Positions 17,943-27,425 of a DNA stretch of 64,000 bases are shown here, in pieces. The notes under the pieces were generated by a model. That model was given only the letters and a program-made list of their open reading frames with translations. It was not told where the DNA came from and made no database searches. Origin of the DNA: Vibrio owensii CAIM 1854 = LMG 25443 (GTDB lineage Bacteria > Pseudomonadota > Gammaproteobacteria > Enterobacterales > Vibrionaceae); the NCBI RefSeq assembly GCF_000817815.1, contig NZ_JPRD01000036.1, positions 1 through 64,000 on the forward strand, written 5' to 3'. The position numbers and the translations under genes are program-made. How positions within the stretch are numbered: the stretch's first letter is position 1; each line of letters begins with the position of its first letter.

Positions 17943-19985
17943 TTACGCTGCGATACCAGAATGGCGCAGTAGCGCATCGATTTCTGGCTCACGACCACGG
18001 AAGCGCTTAAATAGCTCCATTGGTTCTTCACTGCCACCCATTTCTAGGATGTTGTTCAAGAAACTCAGACCGGTTTCTTTATTGAAGATGCCTTCTTCTT
18101 CAAAGCGAGAGAACGCATCTGAAGACAGCACTTCTGCCCATAGGTAGCTGTAGTAACCCGCGCTGTAACCACCAGCGAAGATGTGACCAAAGCTGTGTGA
18201 GAAACGCGCCCACTCAACCGCTGGTACAACTGCTACTTTCTCTTTCACTTCTGCCAAAGTTTCAAGCACACGAGCACCCACTTCTGGGTCGTATTCTGTG
18301 TGCAGAGTGAAGTCGAACAAGCCGAACTCTAGCTGACGTAGGATACCCATCGCCGACTGGAAGTTCTTCGCTGCTAGCATTTTATCTAGCATCGCTTTTG
18401 GTAGTGGTTCGCCTGTCTCGTAGTGACCAGAAATAAACGCCAGCGCGTCTTCTTCCCAACACCAGTTTTCTAGGAACTGACTTGGTAGCTCAACCGCATC
18501 CCAAGGTACACCGTTGATGCCCGATACCGCGCCTGTTTCTACTTGCGTCAGCATGTGGTGGATACCGTGACCAAACTCGTGGAATAGTGTCACCACTTCA
18601 TCGTGCGTAAACAGTGCAGGCTTGTCACCCACAGGACGGTTGAAGTTACACGTAAGGTAAGCAACCGGTGTTTGTAGCTCGCCTGATAGCGTCACACGAC
18701 GACCACGGCAATCATCCATCCACGCACCGCCACGTTTGTGTTCGCGTGCGTATAGATCTAGGTAGAAGCTGCCACGTAGTGTGCCTTCGCCGTCGAAGAT
18801 ATCGAAGAAACGCACTGACTCGTGCCAAGTATCCACGCCTTCACGCTCTGTCACTGTCATACCAAACACGCGGTTTAGTACTTCAAACAGACCACTTACT
18901 GTTTTTGATTCAGGGAAGTAAGGACGCAGTTCTTCATCCGAAATTTGGAATAAGTGTTGCTTTTGCTTCTCGCTGTAGTACGCAATGTCCCATACGTTTA
19001 ACTCGCTAACACCAAATTCCGCATTCGCAAACTGGCGTAGCTCTTCGATTTCGCGCTCACCTTGTGGTTTTGCTTTGGTAGCCAAATCGTTCAAGAAGCC
19101 AAGAACTTGCGCTGGGTTCTCTGCCATTTTGGTTGCCAGAGATTTCTCGCTGTAAGTGTTGAAACCCAACATACGAGAGATTTCATGACGCAGTTTTAGC
19201 TGCTCAGTGATGATTTCTGTGTTGTCCCATTTGCCTGCATTTGGACCACGGTCAGAGGCGCGCGTTACATATGCTTCGTACACTTCTTTACGTAGGTCTT
19301 GGTTATCACAGTACGTCATAACTGGTAGGTAAGATGGGATATCTAGCGTGATTAGGTAGCCATCGAGCTCTTTTGCTTCTGCTGCCGCTTTTGCCGCTGC
19401 AAGTGCAGATTCTGGCATACCCGCTAGGTCTTTTTCGTCTGCAACGTGCTTTGTCCAACCCATGGTTGCATCCAGCACGTTGTTGGAAAATTTTGAGCTC
19501 AGCTCAGACATGCGCTTGCTGATTTCGCCGTAGCGATGTTGCTCGTCTGATGGTAGACCGATGCCCGAAAGCTCGAAGTCGCGTAGTGAATCCGAAATGG
19601 TCTTCTGCTGTGCACGCGTCAGCGTCGCGTACTCTTCGCTGGCTTTGATCGCCTTGTACGCTTCGTAAAGACCTTTGTGCTGACCAACCCAAGTACCGTA
19701 CTCAGACAGGATTGGCAGACAGCTTTCGTAAGCTTCACGCAGCGCTTCGCTGTTCACTACTGAGTTCATGTGACCCACTGGTGACCAAATGCGGCTCAAG
19801 CGGTCATCCGCTTCTTCAATAGGCGCGATCACACTGGTCCAGCTTGGGTTTGCATTGTCTTTAAGTACCTCGTCAATCTTGGCACGACAATCCGCAATCG
19901 CCTGCTCCACTGCAGGTTTAATGTGTTCTGGTTTGATTTGCGAAAACGGAGGAAGATCCGTAAACGTAAGAAGTGGATTAGACAT
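17943..19985 (-). CDS. prlC: Oligopeptidase A
   Basis: 680 residues of the M3 metallopeptidase family; degrades small peptides, including cleaved signal peptides, in the cytoplasm. The zinc motif HEFGHGIHHM (HExxH) is present, followed by the family region ENWCWEEDAL with the third ligand Glu. The long frame extends to 20135, but the start MSNPLLTFTDLPPFSQIKPEHI at 19985 matches PrlC and has AAGGAAT upstream, so I use it. In E. coli prlC is heat-shock linked and lies next to rsmJ; here a sensor gene and asnC separate them. Confidence 0.94.
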   Translation of the reverse strand: MSNPLLTFTDLPPFSQIKPEHIKPAVEQAIADCRAKIDEVLKDNANPSWTSVIAPIEEADDRLSRIWSPVGHMNSVVNSEALREAYESCLPILSEYGTWVGQHKGLYEAYKAIKASEEYATLTRAQQKTISDSLRDFELSGIGLPSDEQHRYGEISKRMSELSSKFSNNVLDATMGWTKHVADEKDLAGMPESALAAAKAAAEAKELDGYLITLDIPSYLPVMTYCDNQDLRKEVYEAYVTRASDRGPNAGKWDNTEIITEQLKLRHEISRMLGFNTYSEKSLATKMAENPAQVLGFLNDLATKAKPQGEREIEELRQFANAEFGVSELNVWDIAYYSEKQKQHLFQISDEELRPYFPESKTVSGLFEVLNRVFGMTVTEREGVDTWHESVRFFDIFDGEGTLRGSFYLDLYAREHKRGGAWMDDCRGRRVTLSGELQTPVAYLTCNFNRPVGDKPALFTHDEVVTLFHEFGHGIHHMLTQVETGAVSGINGVPWDAVELPSQFLENWCWEEDALAFISGHYETGEPLPKAMLDKMLAAKNFQSAMGILRQLEFGLFDFTLHTEYDPEVGARVLETLAEVKEKVAVVPAVEWARFSHSFGHIFAGGYSAGYYSYLWAEVLSSDAFSRFEEEGIFNKETGLSFLNNILEMGGSEEPMELFKRFRGREPEIDALLRHSGIAA

Positions 19986-20409
19986 GAATAATTCCTTTTG
20001 TGTTTTGGCTCTGTATTTGCCTATTCGCATTTGCAAAGACTCTATTGGTATTTGCAAAACAGTAGGCGAACTCAATGCACAGGCAAGCCGACAACATGGA
20101 TGGGGGGATTTCCGTTCCCTTTCTCGATGCAGCAATGACCGAATGGGTCAAAGAGCGCTTACTCTGTCCTTGAGTCTTGTTATGCCTAAGTTCGGTTTGG
20201 CACTCTATTGGAGCGGCGCAATCCCACTTAGGTTCAATTTGTTTACTCATACTAAGTATGGGTGACTTAAAGAAATTTCAATAGCGAATCCCTATCAGTG
20301 ATACTGATTTGAATCGAAGTTCTACTTCTTTAAGTTACTTGAGTATAATACCGCCATATCGCGAAAATCACAGACCACACTCAGTCAAAGAGTGTTTCGA
20401 GAGTTTAAT

Positions 20410-21249
20410 TTGTTAAGTTACCGCCACAGCTTCCACGCTGGCAACCATGCTGACGTGGTAAAACACATCGTTCAAAGCCTCATTCTTGATGCACTAAAGC
20501 AAAAAGATAAGCCGTTTGTTTATCACGATACCCACTCGGGTGTGGGACGCTACGATCTGACTCACGAATGGTCTGAGAAAACGGGCGAATACAAACAAGG
20601 CATCGCGCGCATTTGGGATAACTCAAACATCCCTGAAGAGATCGCAAGCTACATCGATTCAATCAAAACATTGAACAACGGTGAGAATCTGCGTTACTAC
20701 CCAGGCTCACCGCGTGTTGCACGTGCGCAAATCCGCCCGCAAGACCGCATGGTTCTAACTGAGCTGCACCCAGCCGATCACCCACTACTAGAGCAAGAGT
20801 TCCACCGCGATCGTCAAGTGAGCATCTACAAAGAAGATGGCTTTAAGCGTCTAAAAGGCAGTCTACCACCGCAAGAACGTCGTGGTTTGGTGCTGATTGA
20901 CCCACCATACGAGCTAGCAAAAGAGTACCGCGACGTCGTGCAAGCGATTTACCAAAGTCACAAACGTTGGGCAACGGGTATCTACGCGATTTGGTACCCA
21001 GTAGTAAACCGCCATGACATCGAAGACATGATTGAAGGCTTGGAAGGGCTTGGCATTCGCAAAATTCTGCAAATCGAATTGGGCGTATCTCCAGACACCA
21101 ACGAGCGCGGCATGACGGCATCAGGCATGATCGTGATTAACCCACCGTGGAAACTGGAAAGCCAGATGAAAGAAATTCTGCCATTCCTGCAAGAAGCGAT
21201 CGCGCCAGCAACGGGTCACTGGAAAGTCGACTGGATCGTTCCAGAATAA
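20410..21249 (+). CDS. rlmJ: 23S rRNA (adenine2030-N6)-methyltransferase
   Basis: About 280 residues matching RlmJ (YhiR): LSYRHSFHAGNHADVVKH at the N-terminus, DTHSGVGRYDL, and the N6-methyltransferase motif IDPPYE. It methylates A2030 of 23S rRNA. The open frame begins at a GTG at 20392, but homologues begin MLSYRHSF, which points to the TTG at 20410 with GAGAG just upstream. It precedes the gor region as in E. coli, with two glutathione transferase-like genes in between. Confidence 0.92.
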   Translation: MLSYRHSFHAGNHADVVKHIVQSLILDALKQKDKPFVYHDTHSGVGRYDLTHEWSEKTGEYKQGIARIWDNSNIPEEIASYIDSIKTLNNGENLRYYPGSPRVARAQIRPQDRMVLTELHPADHPLLEQEFHRDRQVSIYKEDGFKRLKGSLPPQERRGLVLIDPPYELAKEYRDVVQAIYQSHKRWATGIYAIWYPVVNRHDIEDMIEGLEGLGIRKILQIELGVSPDTNERGMTASGMIVINPPWKLESQMKEILPFLQEAIAPATGHWKVDWIVPE

Positions 21250-21272
21250 AAAACACTGAATTTCAGAAACTT

Positions 21273-21307
21273 AAAGCGCAACGATGACCTCGTTGCGCTT
21301 TTTTTTA
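21273..21307 (+). terminator. Terminator after rlmJ
   Basis: AAAGCGCAACG / CGTTGCGCTTT stem followed by eight T residues. Confidence 0.88.
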
Positions 21308-21396
21308 TTTATTTTCTAAAAAATTTTCGCCTGCGCTTCGTCTTTTCTTTTTTGCCTGCGTCTTAGGGATGTAAACAAGCTAAAACATAGAGAGAA

Positions 21397-22101
21397 ATGA
21401 CCATGCTTAAAGTTATCAGTTTTAAAATTTGCCCATTTGTTCAACGCGTAACTGCGGCACTAGAAGCAAAACAGATCCCTTACGAGATTGAATACATCAA
21501 CCTAAAAGACAAGCCACAATGGTTCCTAGACATCTCACCAAACGGTCAAGTACCCGTGATGGTGACAGAGTCTGGCACGGCACTGTTTGAGTCTGATGCG
21601 ATCATCGAATACATCGAAGACGAATACGGTCCATTAGAGCAAGGCGTGACAAACGAACAACGCGCCCTAGACCGAGCTTGGAGCTACCTAGGTTCTAAAC
21701 ACTACTTGGCACAATGCGGCACGATGAGCAGCAAAGACCAAGCAACCTTTGAAGAACGTGCAGAGAAACTGATCAAAGCGTTCCAAAAAGCAGAAAGCCA
21801 ACTGTCTGGTGAAACCAAGTTCTTCAAATCCGATGAACTAAGCAATGTAGACATGGCTTGGCTGCCGCTTCTGCACCGCGCTGCCATCGTCAAAGCGCAC
21901 TCTGGCTACGACTTCTTCTGTGGTCTGCCAAAAATGCAGGCATGGCAAAAGCACATCCTAGAGTCAGGATTGGTAGAGAAGACGGTATCGGAAGATTTCG
22001 TGCAGCTGTTTAGCGATTTCTACCTCACCAACACTTATCTTGCGGACGGCAAAGACGTGCAAGTCCAAGGCGGTTGTGGGTCAACAAGCTGTTGTGGCTA
22101 A
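21397..22101 (+). CDS. Glutathione S-transferase family protein with Cys-rich tail
   Basis: 234 residues. N-terminal thioredoxin-like domain (FKICPFVQRVTAALEA, with the catalytic-type Cys of omega/DHAR-like members, and PNGQVPV, the cis-Pro loop), then an all-helical C-terminal domain from about 90. The last residues GGCGSTSCCG add three cysteines, which could bind metal or be redox active and are missing from the paralogue next door. Start is either ATG 21397 or ATG 21403; the paralogue begins MLKVISFKICPF, favouring 21403. Neighbouring gor makes a glutathione-linked reduction or detoxification role likely. Substrate unknown. Confidence 0.85.
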   Translation: MTMLKVISFKICPFVQRVTAALEAKQIPYEIEYINLKDKPQWFLDISPNGQVPVMVTESGTALFESDAIIEYIEDEYGPLEQGVTNEQRALDRAWSYLGSKHYLAQCGTMSSKDQATFEERAEKLIKAFQKAESQLSGETKFFKSDELSNVDMAWLPLLHRAAIVKAHSGYDFFCGLPKMQAWQKHILESGLVEKTVSEDFVQLFSDFYLTNTYLADGKDVQVQGGCGSTSCCG

Positions 22102-22126
22102 GCCAACGGCCGAAAGTAAAAAAACC

Positions 22127-22150
22127 AATGGGGTGAGCTCTCACCCCATT
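22127..22150 (+). terminator. Hairpin between the two GST genes
   Basis: AATGGGGTGAG / CTCACCCCATT, a perfect stem with T-poor tail. It may attenuate rather than end transcription into the second gene. Confidence 0.65.
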
Positions 22151-22176
22151 CATTCTCAATATCCAGAGTTTCTGCC

Positions 22177-22815
22177 ATGTTAAAAGTCATCAGTTTTAAA
22201 ATTTGTCCGTTTTTTCAATATGTCACCGCCATGCTTAAAGCAAAGCACATTCCGTTTGAAGTCGAATATGCCGACTTCAATAACTGCTTATTCGACATTT
22301 CCCCAAACGGTAAAGCACCCATTGTGATCACCGAAAACAATACCGTCTTATTCGATGCTGATGCCATCGTCAGCTATTTGGATAAGCAATATTCAGGCTT
22401 ACTCCAACCTCGCTCCGCAGAAGACATCGCTTTATTAGAAGCTTGGGCAAACTACGGTTCCAAACAATATGTACCGCAGTGCAGCACCATGCGTAGTGTT
22501 GATGAGGCAGAGTTTAAGCAGCACTGGGCAGTCTTTGAAAAAGCGCTGATTAATATGGAAAAGCAATTGGGCTCAAGCGTGTTTTTCTTTGGTGACGAAC
22601 TCAGTCGAGTGGATATTGCTTGGTTGCCGATATTGCATCGTGCATGGTTGGTGGAAAAAACAACCGGACACGATATGTTCCGTGACTTTCCAAACGTTAA
22701 ACGTTGGCAAGGGAACATCATGCAACTTGAATGGTTGATGGAGACAGTTTCTGAAGATTTTGAAGAAGTCTTTAACCGTTTTTATCTCTCGAATACATTC
22801 CTTTCCAATGTCTAA
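22177..22815 (+). CDS. Glutathione S-transferase family protein, paralogue of the upstream gene
   Basis: 212 residues, evidently a tandem duplicate: MLKVISFKICPFFQYVTAML against FKICPFVQRVTAALEA, SPNGKAPIV against SPNGQVPVM, and the ends VSEDFEEVFNRFYLSNTFL against VSEDFVQLFSDFYLTNTYL. The active-type Cys in CPF and the cis-Pro loop are kept. It lacks the Cys-rich tail of the first copy. It probably works in the same thiol metabolism as the gor product downstream. Substrate unknown. Confidence 0.83.
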   Translation: MLKVISFKICPFFQYVTAMLKAKHIPFEVEYADFNNCLFDISPNGKAPIVITENNTVLFDADAIVSYLDKQYSGLLQPRSAEDIALLEAWANYGSKQYVPQCSTMRSVDEAEFKQHWAVFEKALINMEKQLGSSVFFFGDELSRVDIAWLPILHRAWLVEKTTGHDMFRDFPNVKRWQGNIMQLEWLMETVSEDFEEVFNRFYLSNTFLSNV

Positions 22816-23072
22816 ACGTGATGTTTAAGCATTCGAAACACGATGAAAGTACTTCTAAAACACTAAGCGAAATAACGCCTTATTCCGCTTTGCTATCCTT
22901 TCATCGCTATTTGTCATAAGCAATGTCACTTTTTCCCATTTAGGAAATTGCTAGACTCGATTTATGATAGGGACATGGAATTAACAACAATTCCGTTGGG
23001 ATGTTGAGTTCATCACTCACCACCCCAATGTAGTTGTTGTCAGACAAAATTAATAAGCTCTTGGAGAAAGTA

Positions 23073-24425
23073 ATGGCGACTCATTTTGATTATATCTGTA
23101 TCGGCGGCGGCAGCGGCGGTATCGCATCAGCAAACCGTGCGGCAATGTACGGTGCTAAAGTAGCGCTTATCGAAGCTCAAGACCTTGGCGGTACCTGTGT
23201 GAACGTTGGTTGCGTGCCTAAGAAAGTGATGTGGCACGGCGCGCAAGTTGCAGAAGCAATGAATCTGTACGCAGAAGACTACGGCTTCGATGTAGATGTA
23301 AAAGGTTTCGACTGGAGCAAACTGGTTGAGAGTCGTCAGGCTTACATTGGTCGTATCCACCAATCTTACGATCGTGTTCTTGGCAACAACAAAGTAAATG
23401 TTATCAAAGGCTTTGCTAAGTTTGTTGACGAGAAAACGGTTGAAGTAAACGGTGAACACTACACAGCGGATCACATCCTGATCGCAGTGGGTGGTCGTCC
23501 AACAATTCCAAACATCCCAGGCGCAGAATACGGCATCGATTCAAACGGCTTCTTCGAGCTTGCTGAGCAACCAAAACGTGTTGCAGTGATCGGTGCAGGT
23601 TACATCGCGGTTGAAATCGCTGGTGTTCTGCATGCGCTTGGCACAGAAACGCACCTATTCGTTCGTAAAGAATCACCACTACGTAGCTTCGATCCAATGA
23701 TCATCGAAACGCTAGTAGAAGTAATGGACGCAGAAGGCCCAACACTGCACACCCACTCTGTGCCAAAAGAAGTGGTAAAAGAAGCAGACGGCAGCCTAAC
23801 TCTGCACCTAGAAAACGGTGAGAGCCAAAACGTTGATACCCTAATCTGGGCAATCGGTCGTCACCCAGCAACTGACGCTATCAACCTAGCATCAACTGGC
23901 GTTGCAACGAACGATCGTGGCTACATCAAGGTAGACGAGTACCAAGAAACGAACGTGAAAGGCATCTACTGTGTGGGTGACATCATGGAAGGCGGTATCG
24001 AGCTAACACCAGTGGCTGTGAAAGCGGGTCGTCAACTTTCTGAGCGTCTGTTTAACAACAAACCAAACGCGAAGATGGACTACGATTTGGTACCAACTGT
24101 GGTATTCAGCCACCCACCAATCGGTACAATCGGTCTAACGACTCAAGAAGCAGAAGAGAAGTACGGCAAAGACAACATCAAAGTCTACACATCTGGCTTT
24201 ACTGCGATGTACACAGCGGTTACTAAGCACCGTCAACCATGTAAGATGAAGCTAGTATGTGCTGGCGAAGAAGAAACAGTTGTTGGTCTTCACGGCATCG
24301 GCTTCACCGTTGATGAAATGATTCAAGGCTTCGGTGTAGCAATGAAGATGGGCGCAACCAAAGCAGACTTCGACTCTGTTGTGGCTATCCACCCAACAGG
24401 CTCTGAAGAGTTCGTTACTATGTAG
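23073..24425 (+). CDS. gorA: Glutathione-disulfide reductase
   Basis: About 450 residues. FAD-binding motif IGGGSGG at the N-terminus, redox-active disulfide GGTCVNVGCVPKK, the NADPH-binding VIGAGYIAVE, GDI in the FAD region, and the C-terminal HPTGSEEFVTM with the catalytic His. It reduces oxidised glutathione with NADPH in the cytoplasm. The long frame starts at 23034, but ATG 23073 has GGAG at a good distance and gives the usual start MATHFDYICIGGG. The integrative element begins about 35 bp after the stop codon. Confidence 0.95.
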   Translation: MATHFDYICIGGGSGGIASANRAAMYGAKVALIEAQDLGGTCVNVGCVPKKVMWHGAQVAEAMNLYAEDYGFDVDVKGFDWSKLVESRQAYIGRIHQSYDRVLGNNKVNVIKGFAKFVDEKTVEVNGEHYTADHILIAVGGRPTIPNIPGAEYGIDSNGFFELAEQPKRVAVIGAGYIAVEIAGVLHALGTETHLFVRKESPLRSFDPMIIETLVEVMDAEGPTLHTHSVPKEVVKEADGSLTLHLENGESQNVDTLIWAIGRHPATDAINLASTGVATNDRGYIKVDEYQETNVKGIYCVGDIMEGGIELTPVAVKAGRQLSERLFNNKPNAKMDYDLVPTVVFSHPPIGTIGLTTQEAEEKYGKDNIKVYTSGFTAMYTAVTKHRQPCKMKLVCAGEEETVVGLHGIGFTVDEMIQGFGVAMKMGATKADFDSVVAIHPTGSEEFVTM

Positions 24426-24434
24426 ATCTTTTTA

Positions 24435-24478
24435 TGGAAAACTAAACTGTAGATTTTCATAGTCTGGAAAACTGAACT
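24435..24478. repeat. Left-end direct repeat of the integrative element
   Basis: TGGAAAACTAAACT at 24435-24448 and TGGAAAACTGAACT at 24465-24478 differ at one base and are exactly 30 bp apart. The second overlaps the proposed left terminus. They may be recombinase binding sites. Confidence 0.6.
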
Positions 24479-24517
24479 ACCCTCATTAAAGGCTTATCTT
24501 TTTTGAGGGTATTTTTT
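24478..24517 (+). terminator. Hairpin with T run ahead of intA
   Basis: TACCCTCA (24478-24485) pairs with TGAGGGTA (about 24504-24511), followed by a T run. It looks like an intrinsic terminator that shields intA from gor transcription. Its right arm also contains GAGGG, the only good ribosome-binding sequence for the upstream ATG at 24518. Confidence 0.6.
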
Positions 24518-24598
24518 ATGGTTTACGTGGTTGACTCATCTCCAGTAAATGTTCCCAGAATATACCCGCATGCATCAGCAGATATTCCTCCCATTTAA
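24518..24598 (+). pseudogene. Probable original N-terminus of intA, cut by TAA
   Basis: ATG at 24518, preceded by GAGGG, opens 26 codons (MVYVVDSSPVNVPRIYPHAS...) that end in TAA at 24596-24598. The frame is the same as that of intA and codes sensibly after the stop (LKGFPTFYGSVHQYL then MPVNLWMNYL). This suggests that the ancestral intA began here and lost its N-terminus to a nonsense change. Confidence 0.55.
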
Positions 24599-24640
24599 CT
24601 GAAAGGCTTTCCAACCTTTTATGGTTCCGTTCATCAATAC

Positions 24641-25720
24641 TTGATGCCTGTTAACCTATGGATGAACTATCTAGTAAATCTACGGAAATCAAAAGACTTA
24701 AACTCTGCAGTTCGAGCAATCAAACGGTACTGGCAGTTTTTGGAAGCGAAACAATTAAAATGGGATGATTTCCCACCTACGAAGTACCTACGTCCGACTT
24801 ACCGCTTTAGAAATGATGATTTACTCAGCAGTGCTCGAAATGGTGATATTCAGTTTTCTACCGCATCCTTGTACATGCTTCATGTCATCAAATTTTATGA
24901 ATGGTGTATTGCCCATCGACTCTTACATGTGACAGAGCATGCTAAACCATTTGAGTATGAGTTAGTTAAGGTGCAAAACCAGGGGACGATGAGGCATCTA
25001 AACCCTCGGTTTCTTATAACAAGTACAGACCTACGTATTAAGGTTCCCAAACGCGCCAACATTCAGTCATTAAATCCATTAAGTAAAGAGGGTATTCGCC
25101 TTTATGCCTCTGAATTAACTAACTTTAGCATTGAGTTTGTATTACATCAGTTATTGCAAATTCACTCTGGGCTGAGAATTAATGAAGCTTGTACTTTTCC
25201 ACAATCTCTTGCCCTCAATGAGTTAAATACAGGCTTATACTCTGAAGTTGTGATAGGGCCAGCGAACGGCGTTACTACGAAATATAGTAAAGAGCGAAAA
25301 GTAGAAATCCCAGCAAAGTTAGCTGTTTTACTCCACTCTTACGCAACATCTATTAGGCGGAAGAAGCGCCTAAAAGGTAACGAAAGCTCATTTCTGCTCG
25401 TTACAAAAAATGGAACTCCATTCAACGCAAATAATGTACAGCAATCCTTCCGGCGACTAAAAAAAAACATAGAATTAAAACATTCCATGGCTTTTAAGCA
25501 CAGGACTCATGACCTCAGAGCAACCTATTGTACCTACCGACTATCATCATTGCTTGAACATGGGCTACAAAAGAATGCTGTGCTCCAAATGATGGCATGG
25601 ATGGGACACAACAGCGAAAGTACCATATGGAAATACGTAGACTACCTTGAGAGAGAAAAGAGCGTTCAGGATGCCACTAGTTTCTTAGACCAGATACTAG
25701 AGGAAGCAGTATATGAATGA
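24641..25720 (+). CDS. intA: Tyrosine recombinase IntA of the SE element
   Basis: 359 residues in the open part, close to Tn554 TnpA in length. The catalytic set is complete: Arg in SGLRINEA, HDLR in the HRTHDLRATYC block, GH in MAWMGHNSES, and the nucleophile Tyr in STIWKYVDY. It should perform strand exchange at the element ends. Translation from the TTG/ATG at 24641-24644 lacks a convincing ribosome-binding site, and an in-frame upstream segment is cut off by a TAA, so the protein may be shortened by about 41 residues. It overlaps tfp by 8 bases. Confidence 0.8.
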   Translation: MMPVNLWMNYLVNLRKSKDLNSAVRAIKRYWQFLEAKQLKWDDFPPTKYLRPTYRFRNDDLLSSARNGDIQFSTASLYMLHVIKFYEWCIAHRLLHVTEHAKPFEYELVKVQNQGTMRHLNPRFLITSTDLRIKVPKRANIQSLNPLSKEGIRLYASELTNFSIEFVLHQLLQIHSGLRINEACTFPQSLALNELNTGLYSEVVIGPANGVTTKYSKERKVEIPAKLAVLLHSYATSIRRKKRLKGNESSFLLVTKNGTPFNANNVQQSFRRLKKNIELKHSMAFKHRTHDLRATYCTYRLSSLLEHGLQKNAVLQMMAWMGHNSESTIWKYVDYLEREKSVQDATSFLDQILEEAVYE

Positions 25721-27416
25721 AATATCACACCATCCAGAATTGGTAGTAAGCCTCAAAATCGGTATATCTAAATATCAGTCATTTGATTTCAATCGATTTC
25801 GCTACCTTGGTGTTCCCCCCAAAAAACAAATTGAAAAGGCAAAATTTGCTAACCGCGACAAGTTGATTCACAAATGGGTAGATACCTTAGGAAGAAGCCA
25901 AGAATATTCTGACCAGACGAAATTTGGTTATTTCCATGATTTAACTCGATATGTAAGTTTTACTGACAGCCGGATGCTCAACCCTGAATCAGAGGAGGCT
26001 ACGAATGCTTGGGAACAGCATCTTATTGAAAAAGTTAGGCTAGGAAGCATGCCAGTCAATACAGCACAAAAGCATAATAGTGCAATCCGGTGCCTATTAA
26101 AGCTCTTAGGTTACCCCGTCGAGAAATGGTTCACTCCTCATGGTCTATTCCGCCGAGAGTCAAATCCAACAGAAGCTTATTCAGACGCAGAACTAAAAAC
26201 TCTTCTGAGGCTTATCCAACCACTGTTTAATCAACTTTTTAAACAGATTACATCCAATTTCCCTCTCTACTTAAACGCCCAGCCAAGAGATAAATTTGCG
26301 TCTATTCAACTTAGAGGACGCAATTATCAAGTCGCAGGGGCTATAACCAAGTGCTTTACACTAGGATACTTCTTAATGTCGTACTACACATGGGGAAATA
26401 GCACTACCATTCTGAAAATGAAGAAGTTTAAACAATCTGATCTGAGCAAGAACATCGTGTATTCTCAAAGCGTACTCAAAGCTAGGGCTAATAAGTACGT
26501 GACCATCTCGATTGGTGAAAACAACAGTCAACATGTTCCTAAACATGCATTGAGATTTATCAGCAAGCTTCTCGAGCTTAGTAACCTAATCGCACCTAAT
26601 AGTGATCATCTGTTTTTTAAAGTCAGCAGAGGAAAAGCTACCTCCCTTGAATCTTCAAATCTTCGTGACATAACTAACTGGTTACTTGACTACTTCAACC
26701 CCATAGATGATTACGGGAAACCACTGAGGCCAATGGCTAAAAGGTTTAGAGCTTCAGGTAGTGCTCGTTACTTAGATTTAACGGGAGATGCTGTTGGGGT
26801 AGCGAGCCTATTAGGTAACACTCCCCAAACATTAAGTCGCCACTATACAACCGGTAGTCCCATAGAAAACAAAAAACAGCTACAGGCTGCTGCCCACACA
26901 CTAGAAGCTGTTGCTCGTTGCTCTAACTTAGCTGAGTCAAAAAATTATGCGAAACAACAACTGGATGTTGAGGTACTGCCATATGAGGAGTTCCTAGAAA
27001 AATACTCATCTTTTAAAAAGAAACCACAAGCGACAATCATAGGCTCTGGTTGCAAGGACCCTTTTGGTACCCAAGCTGACAATTACAGAAGAAAAATGAA
27101 CTTCAGTCCAAAAGATCTAGATGTCGAGCACTTAGCTTGCTCAGATATTTTGAAATGCTTTAGCTGCCCTAACCAAGTAATTCTCGAAGAAGTGGAAGAT
27201 ATTTGGTGTTTGATGAGTTTTAAAGAGGCTATTAACGACTCTCTTTCAAATCACGCGAATCGACAGCAATTCGAAAGAAACTTTAGAGACTTAATTGACA
27301 AAATTGAAATGGCTATTTTTAAAGTTGATCCTGCTGTGCGACGAAAAGCCCAAAATAAGCTTAAAAAAGAAGGTCGACATTGTTTATGGCCAGAAGGGAT
27401 TAATGATCTGTTTTAG
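25713..27416 (+). CDS. tfp: Tyrosine-recombinase-fold protein (Tfp)
   Basis: 567 residues with a tyrosine recombinase fold in the second half. The C-terminal catalytic block is altered: LLGNTPQTLSRHYTTG keeps a Tyr but the usual LLGH has Asn, and the HxxR box is replaced by a KRFRASGSAR segment. This fits the Tfp protein of SE elements, which lacks part of the active site and probably acts structurally with IntA and IntB. C-terminal cysteines (SGCKD, ACSDILKCFSCPNQ) may bind zinc. It overlaps intA by 8 bases and is followed 10 bases later by intB. Confidence 0.78.
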   Translation: MNEISHHPELVVSLKIGISKYQSFDFNRFRYLGVPPKKQIEKAKFANRDKLIHKWVDTLGRSQEYSDQTKFGYFHDLTRYVSFTDSRMLNPESEEATNAWEQHLIEKVRLGSMPVNTAQKHNSAIRCLLKLLGYPVEKWFTPHGLFRRESNPTEAYSDAELKTLLRLIQPLFNQLFKQITSNFPLYLNAQPRDKFASIQLRGRNYQVAGAITKCFTLGYFLMSYYTWGNSTTILKMKKFKQSDLSKNIVYSQSVLKARANKYVTISIGENNSQHVPKHALRFISKLLELSNLIAPNSDHLFFKVSRGKATSLESSNLRDITNWLLDYFNPIDDYGKPLRPMAKRFRASGSARYLDLTGDAVGVASLLGNTPQTLSRHYTTGSPIENKKQLQAAAHTLEAVARCSNLAESKNYAKQQLDVEVLPYEEFLEKYSSFKKKPQATIIGSGCKDPFGTQADNYRRKMNFSPKDLDVEHLACSDILKCFSCPNQVILEEVEDIWCLMSFKEAINDSLSNHANRQQFERNFRDLIDKIEMAIFKVDPAVRRKAQNKLKKEGRHCLWPEGINDLF

Positions 27417-27425
27417 GAGTCAATA

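Noticed and set aside
20410..24425. gor as the target of the Tn7-like machinery
   Set aside because: The ends at gor lack TGT termini with ATAAAGTTTGCCC repeats and carry tyrosine recombinases instead.
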